Part shown: piece by piece, positions 18,001-26,700 of the stretch
Layout: each line of letters begins with the position of its first letter
Numbering within the stretch: position 1 is the first letter of the stretch
Notes under the pieces: model-generated
Databases searched by the model: none
The model's input: the letters and a program-made list of their open reading frames with translations, nothing else
What the model was told of the DNA's origin: nothing
Position numbers and translations under genes: made by a program
Assembly: GCA_900323505.1 (NCBI GenBank)
Contig: OOIN01000014.1
Location: forward strand, 496,001-560,000
Source of the DNA: Ustilago trichophora
Taxonomy: Eukaryota; Basidiomycota; Ustilaginomycetes; Ustilaginales; Ustilaginaceae
Direction of reading: 5' to 3'
Length of the DNA: 64,000 bases

Positions 18001-18149
18001 GTTTGTGTCTCGATAAAGCGGGCTGCATGGGCACGTTCTTGCTTGCGTTTCTTCCAATTTGGACCTTGTGCGCTGACGAGGTCTGCGGCAGAAGCAGACC
18101 TGATGCTCGCGGAAGGCGCGGTCGGAGCCGGCCGTTTTTCAGGCGGCAT
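15093..18149 (-). CDS. POP1: RNase P/RNase MRP protein subunit Pop1
   Basis: 1018 aa, no intron. Pop1 is the largest protein subunit of RNase P (tRNA 5' maturation) and RNase MRP (rRNA processing) and also stabilises yeast telomerase RNA. Residues 125-134 are the diagnostic HARRRAASHN motif, preceded by the helix RAFQIQSFLRSIKSAK. Residues 190-240 hold the WLETHMWHAKRF and KWGFVLPE elements of the Pop1 N-domain. The POPLD domain is around 590-690 (FWEGARPPRFSKGEIDSRR, GWGTAFFLSLV). The C-terminus has the conserved W.V..E..R and a late basic patch. It runs divergent from VPS74 and convergent with the small membrane protein gene, 164 bp apart. The chosen ATG is the first in frame. Confidence 0.95.
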   Translation of the reverse strand: MPPEKRPAPTAPSASIRSASAADLVSAQGPNWKKRKQERAHAARFIETQTSTAAYSSASSSRTASKSSTPVPAAQFSAASSTLPTSIELESLVSSRAFQIQSFLRSIKSAKSATTTRAWQLLPRHARRRAASHNLLRLPSRLRSKALAELRSSTTQARTRSDIRKRLPSHGVIRATLRRKKLAERAAHSQRRWLETHMWHAKRFRMTTEKGKGRERDQGTEYGKWGFVLPETTMMKSHRASWRSAREFVTLHDASYTSVFRVGMRVLDCGSRSDPDVQLGLLEQLQQHLVEAGFAKAWELDGSRSSCVLDTILEQKKADPQSSTPNTSPDDLNATAALAPVRIILLPGTRRFERRTFDQWTYVYECKEALIFVHPSADLYVRRALKAARISMIDEKKNALFDLEQPPAQVIQPYATQLESAPDPWLAAGGKDSSLSKLEKQRRRQAYKTGSTKRGHEEEMDTSNNAGSNSVFLDDKRLLLRQQGFNIFELVGPRAGPLLQSVLKVHHGDNHLVDESRLRQLLSKHDKGTKSMVEVRVNDPRLSYPPKLKPLSTHQDAKTDEGAPHTVDLFWEGARPPRFSKGEIDSRRALNAIPGARLQPDSRDDIIPVVIVRDALVQKPVMDRFTLIVPRGWGTAFFLSLVATHQSGASSGARVLGQHQLKHQRLELAALSSSAGVQKEQAHADLLSYPHNWLGTMAYAVSEKEAARARQEEWSRRPKGKRSEFLFVSHAEWQAFQQGRSSEEISAKLSRDRIGVARPYPFGGAREWEWIVGNSQRLFGRPAESKEFPQPWLIARPASITTAAESTLLASNLASAMVAVKLSAVRKGTILPQSSLMLAPSFEDHLSWVHHLDSTDHPALVTNRTLTSDVKMDKSHLKALIDRRLEIMQLGRSAPQDSGVKSKSVIPAENSWSSYVSEAFDPEKLHERSADWNNAIGTVVDGDYSLGSGRGFGLGAVTLRAWVELRERQRRLDAMLGEEEKKGRRRRRNPVETENLLLMREVGTDVVRAVTACLVRLT

Positions 18150-18722
18150 GATCTAGCGCGTGCGTTTACAGCCCCAGTCTCGTTAGTGGGGTGAAGATAT
18201 GAGCCGTTTCCTTGCCTTGCTGTGCCGTTCTGTTTCGACTGTTGATGATGAAGAAGGTAGTGTAACCAGCATGCTTGGAAGAAGCGCTCGCCAAAAAAAA
18301 ATGTCAAATTTGAGGTGGAGCAAAGAGGGTCCAACTTCCTGCAGCTTTGTGTTACTATCCATTCCGGCCGACAATCGAGTCGCGTGGCTTTTGTGTAAAC
18401 GCACAGTCCATCAAAGCCTAACACGAGACACTTCAGGGGCACACAACAGACACACACATCTTCCAACCCAAGCAGCTGCCAGAAAAAAGCTCAATTTCAG
18501 CCATTTCCCATCGCCGAGCCGCAGCGTTGTTGGTTTTGGTCGTAGTTGGTGGAGTGTGACTTGATACTCAAGCGACTTGGACTCTTGTGGAACGCGCTTT
18601 CATCCACCTCGACCATCATTCGAGACATCTCCCTTCAGACCTTGCGCTGGGGCAACAGTGGGGTCTCTTTGTCGATCTACCCAACGCTCCAACTTCATCC
18701 TATTCGCAAAGCGCAAGTCACC
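18150..18722. promoter_or_regulatory. Divergent promoter region between POP1 and VPS74
   Basis: 573 bp of leader and promoter sequence with no supported coding exon. The frame upstream of the VPS74 ATG is open from 18546 but has neither the right composition nor an in-frame ATG with good context. Confidence 0.45.
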
Positions 18723-20123
18723 ATGGCTTCGACACAGACTAGCGGACTTCAGAGGCGTCGTGGAGCAGGAACCGCATCTTCATCTGCTGGCCCTAGCACC
18801 TCTACAAGTCGCATCGTCGACGACGACGATTTCACACCCTCTCGCACTGCATCCCCTGCTCCGGGAGGATCATCTACGCCGACGTCCTCCCGCAATCCTG
18901 GCAATGGCTCCCTCACCTCAGCATACGGCTCTCGCTCAGCAACCGGTTCCGTGACCACCTATGACGAGTCTACCGGTCACCGCGTCGCCTACGACCCACG
19001 CGACCTCAACGATGAGAAGGAGATCGGAGAGAACCCCCGCCTAACCCTCATGGAGGAGATCCTGCTTCTCGGCTTGAAGGACAGACAAGGCTATCTCTCA
19101 TTTTGGAACGACAACATCTCTTATACCCTCCGAGGCTGCATCCTCATCGAGCTGGCACTGCGTCGAAGGATTGCGATCACCAAGGATCCAATGCGAAAAC
19201 GTTTTAGCTTGACAGAGAGGATGGTGGACGTCATCGACGGGAAAATGACGGGCGAGGTGTTGCTCGATGAGGCGCTAAAGATGATGAAAGCCAGCGAGAG
19301 GATGTCTGTCGCCCAATGGGTCGATCTTATGAGTGGTAAGTACGACTTCCGACTGCAGCGGAACAAGAGGTCAACGATGGTGTGCTGACTTTGACGTATT
19401 TGAAATGGATCTTTTGCAGGCGAGACATGGAACGTGATGAAAATCGGCTACCAACTCAAGCAAGTTCGCGAGCGTCTCGCAAAAGGGCTCGTAGACAAGG
19501 GCATTCTGCGTACCGAAAAGCGCAACTTTCTCCTCTTCGACATGGCCACGCATCCACTCAACGACACCACTTGCAAAGACGCCGTCTTGCGGCGAGTCCT
19601 AACTCTTCTCACGTCCACCTCTCCCACCGTCCACGCCGACACTTTTTACAAAGAGGACTCGTCTTCAGCAGGGCGACCTGTTGCTCTACGAGTCACGCGC
19701 GCATTGTGTCTGCTCTGCTGCTCCTTTTCTGCAAACGTGCTAGAAAACGCGCTTAATCACCTCTCGTACGAGGCCCGCGAATCGGCGTTCCAAAAGGCAG
19801 ATGACATTCTGGAAGAGTTTTCGAATTGGCCCATGGCCCCCAGTTCAGGGTTAGCCGGCGGAGGAGTCGGTGGTGGATCGGGTGCGGCAGGAGGAGTGGT
19901 GACTTCGATCTCGTCCAACGGGCCCAAGTCCAAGACGGGGGCAAGGATTGGTGAAGGGTCGATGTTGAACGATAGGGCGTTTGATGAGGGGAATGTGGGA
20001 GCGAGTGTGCAAGAGTTGGCAAAGGCTTTGCAGAAGGAGTTGGAACAGGAAGGAGATGGATTCATGTTTGAATGCGTTGCTGCTGTTTTGAACGTGTTGA
20101 GTCGGATGGATTCGCTCTTATAG
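18723..20123 (+). CDS. VPS74: Vps74/GOLPH3 Golgi phosphatidylinositol-4-phosphate effector
   Basis: 438 aa, exons 18723-19335 and 19420-20123. The 84-nt intron (GTAAGT...TGCAG, with CTGAC) splits a Gly codon and is validated by continuity of the domain ([12 protein letters not shown]). After a disordered N-terminus of about 85 residues the GPP34 fold begins at [27 protein letters not shown]. The Trp of SFWND and the adjacent [15 protein letters not shown] match the PI4P pocket and core helix of GOLPH3. The tail ends with the conserved [11 protein letters not shown] helix. The protein retains glycosyltransferases in the Golgi by linking them to COPI. A Gly-rich, disordered insertion of roughly 40 residues (after [10 protein letters not shown]) interrupts the C-terminal part, absent from yeast Vps74 as I know it. 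Confidence 0.94.
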
Positions 20124-20321
20124 CCGTTTAACACACGGGCGTACCTCAGCTTGATATCTAGACGACATGTTTTACAAATTCATCCTCGTCACATTGTACG
20201 TCTGTGTTCAGTCTGCAATGCAAGGAAGCAAGTTTTTATGAATGTCATGAAATTGCGAAATAATACAAAGAGGGATCAACACAGCAGAATGACTTTTGTA
20301 GAAAAAATGCCGGTCTCGTCA

Positions 20322-21899
20322 TCAAACCGACATCATATCATCATCATCATCCACAGGTTCTTCCAACATTTCACCTCTAGCCGTAGCCGTCAACAATTCC
20401 CTTCTAACCTCTGGTGAGATGCCTTCGTGCTTTTGAACCCTCAAAAGATCCAAGAGGGCGGATTTTTGATCCGGAGTCAAATCCTGCTTATACCTCTGGG
20501 CAAAGACGAGCATACTCTGATGCCACAATACTGGCATTCTACGTTCGCGGGTGATCTTGTCCAACTCGACGCCGGAATTGGGTTCTGCGAAACGGAGGTA
20601 GTGAAAGACGAGACTGTCTACGACCTTGTAAGGCAAGGCGTATTTTTTATCCAAGAGTACACGGATGAAGAGGGATGTTGGACCAGAGTATTCCATTTCT
20701 GCAAGACGCAGCAATGCAGCAGCCGAGTGGAGGACGGGAATCGAGACTTTGGCCAAGACAGAGGAGACAATGGCAGCTTCCTTAAGGGTGAGTGTGCCAG
20801 ATTCGCACATGGGGAAGAGGAAACCTTTGAAAAAGGCAGCAGGTTTGTAAATGGCCTTTTTCATGGCTTCATACGTCTGGTAGGAGACCTTGCCGTCGTC
20901 CTGAATCTCGTCTCGGACTTTGTCGAGTAGGACGAGTTCGTAGAAGCGTTGCATCTGTTCGGCTTTCATGGTCGAGACAAAGATGCGGACGGCGGCGAGG
21001 GTGGCGTGGGGAGTCCAGGATGCTGGGTCGGTGATGTAGAGGATCGACTCCCAAGCGGGTAAGGAGGGGACGATCTTGAAGGCCTTGGGAAGGGGACCTG
21101 ACTTGTAGCGCGAGAGAAGCTCGCCAACTTTGCGATAGACTTCGATGACTTTGGGGTTGATACCGGGGGGCATGCGTCGCTCTTCGAGATCTTGCTGGGA
21201 AGGAGCCTCTCCAGCAGCTTCGGCAGCCTCGATCTTTTCCATGATCAGATCGGCAAGGGTTTTGTTTCCTCGTCCGCCGAATGCTGCACCACCCATGGGA
21301 GCGTCGTGATCGGCTTGGTCGTCTGCAGCGTGTTCAGCCTCGAATTTGTCGAGAAGTGCGCGATCTGAAGGGTCGATCTCCAAGTTGGCATCGTACGAGT
21401 TCCAGCCATTTGCACCCATCTCGGCTTCGTCATGATCCAATTCCCCCAAATCGTCTAAATTCGCCTGCTGGTCATCGTCCGAGTCGTCCGGCATGGCCTC
21501 GGCCGCTGCAGAGCCCCTGGTTGCATCTCTGGAACTTTCAGCGGTCGTTGCAGAGGAAGGATTCTTCAACTCAAACTCCTCGCGCTCAATCTCGTCCTGT
21601 TGCTGGCGTGCAAGTCGCAGAATGTTACGGGAAAGTTTAGGGTCGATGTACTTTTTCTCTTTGTTTCCACCCGACTTGCCACCGAGAACCATGCCTTGCG
21701 GGGCAGCGTACTGTTTTTGGTCCTCTTCGTCATCGGAAGCGGATTGAGGCTTGGCTCTTGATTTCTTGGATCGTCGACCGGGGGCCGAAACCAGACCGAA
21801 TTTGGTGGTGAGCTGGTCTTGTTGAAGTTGCTGTGGGAGAGGGTTGTGTCGCTGAGAGCCGTTTTTGCTGGCCAGCTTGGCGGTGGGGATACGAGGCAT
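20322..21899 (-). CDS. ENP1: Bystin / Enp1, 40S ribosome biogenesis factor
   Basis: 525 aa, no intron. The N-terminal 190 residues are charged and acidic with KR-rich motifs (SKKSRAKPQ). The bystin domain starts at PPGINPKVIEVYRKVGELLSRYKSGPLPKAFKIVPSL and continues through WESILYITDPASWTPHATLAAVRIFVS, KAAFFKGFLFPMCESGTLTLKEAAIV and LLDKKYALPYKVVDSLVFHYLRF, all family hallmarks. Enp1 binds the head of the pre-40S particle and is needed for nuclear export of 20S pre-rRNA. The C-terminus is acidic (DDDDDMM). It converges with VPS74 (198 bp apart) and diverges from TUP1. Confidence 0.96.
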   Translation of the reverse strand: MPRIPTAKLASKNGSQRHNPLPQQLQQDQLTTKFGLVSAPGRRSKKSRAKPQSASDDEEDQKQYAAPQGMVLGGKSGGNKEKKYIDPKLSRNILRLARQQQDEIEREEFELKNPSSATTAESSRDATRGSAAAEAMPDDSDDDQQANLDDLGELDHDEAEMGANGWNSYDANLEIDPSDRALLDKFEAEHAADDQADHDAPMGGAAFGGRGNKTLADLIMEKIEAAEAAGEAPSQQDLEERRMPPGINPKVIEVYRKVGELLSRYKSGPLPKAFKIVPSLPAWESILYITDPASWTPHATLAAVRIFVSTMKAEQMQRFYELVLLDKVRDEIQDDGKVSYQTYEAMKKAIYKPAAFFKGFLFPMCESGTLTLKEAAIVSSVLAKVSIPVLHSAAALLRLAEMEYSGPTSLFIRVLLDKKYALPYKVVDSLVFHYLRFAEPNSGVELDKITRERRMPVLWHQSMLVFAQRYKQDLTPDQKSALLDLLRVQKHEGISPEVRRELLTATARGEMLEEPVDDDDDMMSV

Positions 21900-23805
21900 G
21901 GCGGGTGACGAGTGATTGTGCTATCCGGTTGAGATTGTCTCCTAGAGGAGATTGGAGGGTAGGGGACTACTTTGATGCTATATATGTTGATATTGTATAG
22001 GTGTCACAGCTTCCTCAGAGTAAGGTTGATGTCGAGGGATAGAGATGGATGAGGACGAGGAAGTGTGTGGAGAGTGCCACTGCAAAGGAAGGAAAATTCT
22101 CAAATTTTGCAAAGCACGCTTTCCAACACCCTTGACGCCAAAAAAAAAAAAAAACCGAAAAACCGCTGCATGGGTCTTCCGAGAGCCGATTTGTAGTTTT
22201 TAAGTCAGAAGTGTTAGTTCGAATAAAGTCCAACACGAACTTAGATCAAATCAATGTATCGGTATGATTACCCTGGCCAAGTTAGCATAGTGCATATGCA
22301 GACGAGGCAGTCGTTGCGATGTCAGATTGTGATAACAAGCTCGCACTGGGTCCAAGCGTGGTGGATCTGCAGAGAATCGGGATCGAGTTGTCCATGCTGG
22401 CTCTGGAAGATATGAAAGCGGGTCCAAAGCACAAAGCACAAATCACTGGCACAGCAACGCTAAAATCGCATTTTGCAATCGCAAACAAGAGTCTACTGTA
22501 TGCTGAACTGCTGCACATATACATAGTTTATACACTAACTTTTTGCAAGTGAAAATGCCCCCCCACACGGACTGCTGCACCGAACTGTACAGATTCCACT
22601 CGAGGTTGCCCACTGTGCTCACGGTGCGTGGTTTGGTTGACAGGCTGGCGGGTTGGCTGGTTAAATTTCTGCCTCAATTCGCGCTGGCTGTCTCTGTGTC
22701 AAAAGAGCCACGACGCGCCAGATCAACCAAAGCGCTCTCAAACTAATTTCCTTCTTTTTCTTTCACCGCCGCCAATCCGCCGTTTCCGATAGCTTTACCG
22801 ACCCCGGGCGCATCATGGCAGTACAGCACAGCACAGCACAGCACAGCACAGCATGCCTCAGCGCAGCACCCAACGCAGAAGCCAAAAAAGAAGGCCGGTC
22901 ACACATACGCTGCTTCCACGAGACCAACTTTGTCTCCCGTTCAACCCCTCCCTGTTCTTCCCTTTTTCAAAAATCAATTTCAGATTTGACCCGCTCTGTC
23001 GCTGTACTGAACTGTATGATTGCAGTTTGTGTCTTTTTATATTTATTTTTCTTCTTTTTCACTACACTGTACAGTAGTCCAACCACACACAGATTAAGGA
23101 GAAAAAAAAAGACTTTGCCGAACGTCGTGAGTATGGAAGCCCATTTTCGGAGACGAATCCGGTTCCACCTTGGTCTCTCTCTCTGTCCCTCTCTCTTTAC
23201 CTCTTGAATCGCGTTTGGCTGTGTGACTGTGTATGTGTGTGAGCTAGCGATCTGATCGCATCGCATTTGCATCTCACATCCGCAAGAGCTCGCTCATTCC
23301 TCTCTCTCTCCCTCTCCCCTTTTTCCTTTCTTTCACATTCGCGTCCATACACCCATCCATCTTCAACCATATCATCCTCTTCACCTTCGTCTTCATCTTC
23401 ATCTTCACTCTCACTCCGCTCATTTTCGCTTGTCGTTGATCGGGCTGCAACACACTCGCACCTTGTCTTTTGGGGAGGCCGTGTCGCGTGTGTCTGCTCC
23501 ACCTTTCCCCAACACCAATCCATCGCGACGACAACGTGCCATCCATCATTCTAAACCCAACACATACCCCACTTGAAAGCTGCAATAGCCACTCTGACTT
23601 TTACGGCTCACATCCAGCGCACGATTTCATCCGAACATTGCCGCTTCATCCCACAATCCAATCGCCGCACCCCCTTCCTCGCAGCTCTCTTCGACTCCGA
23701 CTCACGCATCTGCCTCATCTATACTCCCTCTCACTCTGCACATAGCAACCAGAACAACCATCGTTTGATCTCGTGCTTTTTCCGCTTTTCCTTGACCTCA
23801 CAACA
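21900..23805. promoter_or_regulatory. Long divergent region between ENP1 and TUP1
   Basis: 1.9 kb without a supported conserved gene. From about 23180 to 23800 it is strongly pyrimidine-rich (CTCTCT/TTC tracts), consistent with a long TUP1 leader. It holds a pentamer array at 22819-22853. There is also one complete ATG-initiated 77-codon frame at 22319-22552 of unknown status, whose opposite strand is also open. Confidence 0.45.
22819..22853. repeat. Pentamer array CAGTA(CAGCA)6
   Basis: One CAGTA followed by six perfect CAGCA units in the TUP1/ENP1 spacer. It is related to other intergenic arrays in this window (see findings). Confidence 0.9.
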
Positions 23806-26204
23806 ATGTACAACCATCGCTCCATCGTACCTTCCGCCGGCTCGCAAGGGCCTCCCTCTGGTCCACCACCCCCTGGTGCGCCAGGTGGTGCTGGCCCTTC
23901 CCAGGCAGCAGCAGCACAGCAAGGTCCTCACCCTGGTGCACCCGTAGCCGGCGGTCCCGGTGGCCCTGCCCCAGCCGGTCCCCCTGGCGCTGCAGCTGGC
24001 CCTCCCGGCGCCGCCCATCCTGCGGGTGCCCCACACACCAGCTCCGCCAGACTCGCTGACCTTCTCGACTTTGTCCGACATGAATTCGACCTCCTCGGAA
24101 ACGACACTGCTCAGTTCAAGGCGCAACGCGATGAGATGGAACACCGAGGTACGTAACACACTTTTACCACACCGACAAAATCAATCAAATAGCATCTCGA
24201 CCTTGTGTCCATCACTAACACATGGTGCTCATCTTCACCTCTTCCATTCCTCTCCCACAGTCACGCAGCAAGTCAGCGAAGTCACCATGATGCAATCTCA
24301 CTTTCACGAGCTCGAGAAGCGTCACACTTCAATCATTCAACAGTAAGTCCACCAGCATCAATATGCTCGATTCCCTTCACTCCAGCCTTGCTGACTCTTT
24401 TCTCCCTTTGGCAACCTCCCCCAACAGGTACGAAGAAGAAGTCAAACGTCTCCGCAACATCCTCGAATCAAGAGGTCTCTCTGCCGAGCACGGTGCCGCT
24501 CCTGCATCCGGTCCCATGAGCGGTCCACCTCACCTCCCCGCATCCGGTGCATCCGGACCATTGCCCATCGCTTCCGCTGGTGGGCCACCTCCTCCTGGTG
24601 GTCCCGGTGGTCCTGGCTCAGCTGGCATGTTTGGTCCCAACGGCAACGGTGCTGCAGGCGGTCCCGGTTCCGAGTATGGACGCGGGCCCAACGGTTTCGA
24701 TCGTGAACGCGAACCAGCTCGTGGTCCCACCCCTAGCGGAAAGGATGCCAAACGCATGCGCGTCGACGGTCCTGCATCCCACTACAGCGGTCCACCTAGC
24801 CCAGGCCCCGAACGAGAACGCGACTGGATCAAGAAGGAAGAACGCGATCGAGCGCCTCGCGATGACAAATGGGATAGGGAACAGCGTGGGGTGGGCGGAG
24901 CCCCTCCTCTGGGTCCTGGGCCCGCTCAATCGCCGCACGGCGCACCACCTCTGCCGCCGCCCAACTCGTACAGCCGTGACATGCAGCATCGTGATGCCAG
25001 GGAACGCGAACGTGCCTCTGCCGCCGCCTCCTCGGCGGGTGGCGGCGAACGTCCCGGTGAAGCGCCAACCAGCGCCGACTCTCCCACCGCTGCCGCAGCC
25101 GCCGCAGGCAACGTCTCGCTCGCAAGCCTCTCCGATATGGACCCAGACGAAATCCCCAAGGAACTCAAAAAGGAAGGTCCCGATTGGCTTGCCATCTTCA
25201 ACCCCAAGGTCAAACGTACCCTCGACGTCAACCTGGTCCACACCTTCCTCCACGAATCCGTCGTCTGCTGTGTTCGTTTCTCCTTGGATGGCAAGTACCT
25301 CGCTACGGGCTGCAACAAATCTGCCCAGATCTTTGACACCAAGACGGGCGTCAAGACGTGCGTGCTTACCGACCAGTCGGCCAACTCAAAAGGCGATCTC
25401 TACATCCGTAGTGTCTGTTTCAGCCCAGATGGCAAGTGCCTGGCGACGGGTGCCGAGGATAGGCAGATTAGGATCTGGGACATCGCCAAGAAGAAGGTCA
25501 AGCATCTCTTTTCGGGTCACAAGCAGGAGATTTACTCGTTGGATTACTCCAAGGATGGCAGGATCATTGCGAGTGGATCGGGCGACAAGACGGTGAGGAT
25601 TTGGGATGTCGAGAATGGACAGTTGCTGCATACGCTTTACACTTCTCCTGGGCTGGAACATGGACCTTCGGAAGCTGGTGTTACCTCGGTCAGCATTTCG
25701 TCGGATAATCGACTCGTGGCAGCTGGAGCGCTCGACACCTTGGTTCGGATTTGGGATGCTCAAACGGGCAAGCAATTGGAACGCTTGAAGAGTCACAAGG
25801 ACTCGATCTACTCTGTGTCCTTTGCTCCCGATGGCAAGTCTCTCATTTCCGGATCTTTGGACAAGACGCTCAAGCTTTGGGATTTGACTGGAACGGCAAA
25901 GGCTGTTCAAGAGAACCGCGCAGAGGAAAAAGGAGGCCATGCAAATTGCGCCACCACTTTTGTAGGTCACAAGGACTACGTACTTTCTGTTTCTTGCTCT
26001 CCAGATGGTCAGTGGGTCGCAAGTGGAAGCAAAGATAGAGGGGTACAGTTTTGGGATCCCAAGACGGCTCAGGCTCAATTTGTTCTACAGGGGCATAAGA
26101 ATTCGGTCATTGCCATCAACTTGAGTCCCGCTGGGGGATTGTTGGCGACTGGAAGCGGCGATTTTAACGCTAGGATCTGGAGCTACGATCGCATCCCCAA
26201 CTAA
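23806..26204 (+). CDS. TUP1: General transcriptional co-repressor Tup1
   Basis: 733 aa in three exons: 23806-24148, 24261-24342 and 24428-26204. Introns of 112 and 85 nt (GTACGT...CACAG and GTAAGT...CACAG/ACAG types) have phases that join DEMEHR to VTQQVSEV and SIIQQ to YEEEVKR. Together these rebuild the Tup1 N-terminal tetramerisation helix (RLADLLDFVRHEFDLL ... EEEVKRLRNIL). A Pro/Gly/Ala-rich spacer precedes seven WD40 repeats from about residue 405 to the end (for example GHKQEIYSLDYSKDGRIIASG and GHKDYVLSVSCSPDGQWVASG). Tup1 with Ssn6 represses many promoters through histones and Mediator. In U. maydis it is known to be required for dimorphism and virulence. The protein begins MYNHRSIVP after a long CT-rich leader. 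Confidence 0.96.
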
Positions 26205-26323
26205 AAAACAAAAAAATAAGAAAGAAAAAAAGGGACTGGCACCCAAGAGTTTGCCGCTCATTTCACACCCACACACGCACACACATCTCTTTTGACGAGA
26301 ATGATTGAGAGAGTTCTTTGTAA

Positions 26324-26350
26324 CCCCTCCTTCCCCTCCTTCCCCTCCTT
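26324..26350. repeat. Three tandem copies of CCCCTCCTT
   Basis: Perfect 9-bp direct repeat, three copies, in the TUP1 3' flank. Confidence 0.9.
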
Positions 26351-26446
26351 TCTTCGTTCGATTCGTTTCAGTTTGTTCTTTTGATTCGTTATTTGATGAC
26401 TTTACATTCACCTCTGTAATCTGATGAAAAATCTTGTGAACTTTTC

Positions 26447-26472
26447 TTTTTTTTTTTTTTTTTTTTTTTTTT
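26447..26472. repeat. 26-nt poly-T tract
   Basis: Uninterrupted T run between two convergent genes. On the complement it is a poly-A run about 230 bp beyond the SAM-domain stop codon, so it could mark an old polyadenylated insertion or simply be a mononucleotide microsatellite. Confidence 0.85.
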
Positions 26473-26700
26473 GGTGGGTTTTTGGTGTCAAAATTTGTGC
26501 TCAGAAAACTGCTTGTCTGTCGTTTATCAAACTTTGACAGGGAGGACATTGAGCGAAAGGAAGAAACGTGTAAGACAACGGAACCATATGCATTGTCCAA
26601 GCCATAGATATACGAACGAATGAGCAAACACAAATGAAATAAAACAAGACAAAAACGGAATATCATGATCATGGTCAAGTAGTTAAGCTATCTTAGCTAG

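Larger units (their letters stand above)
26205..26700. other. Convergent 3' spacer between TUP1 and the SAM-domain gene
   Basis: About 500 bp of 3' flanks. It contains a 9-bp triple repeat at 26324-26350 and a pure 26-nt T tract at 26447-26472. No coding sequence recognised. Confidence 0.6.
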
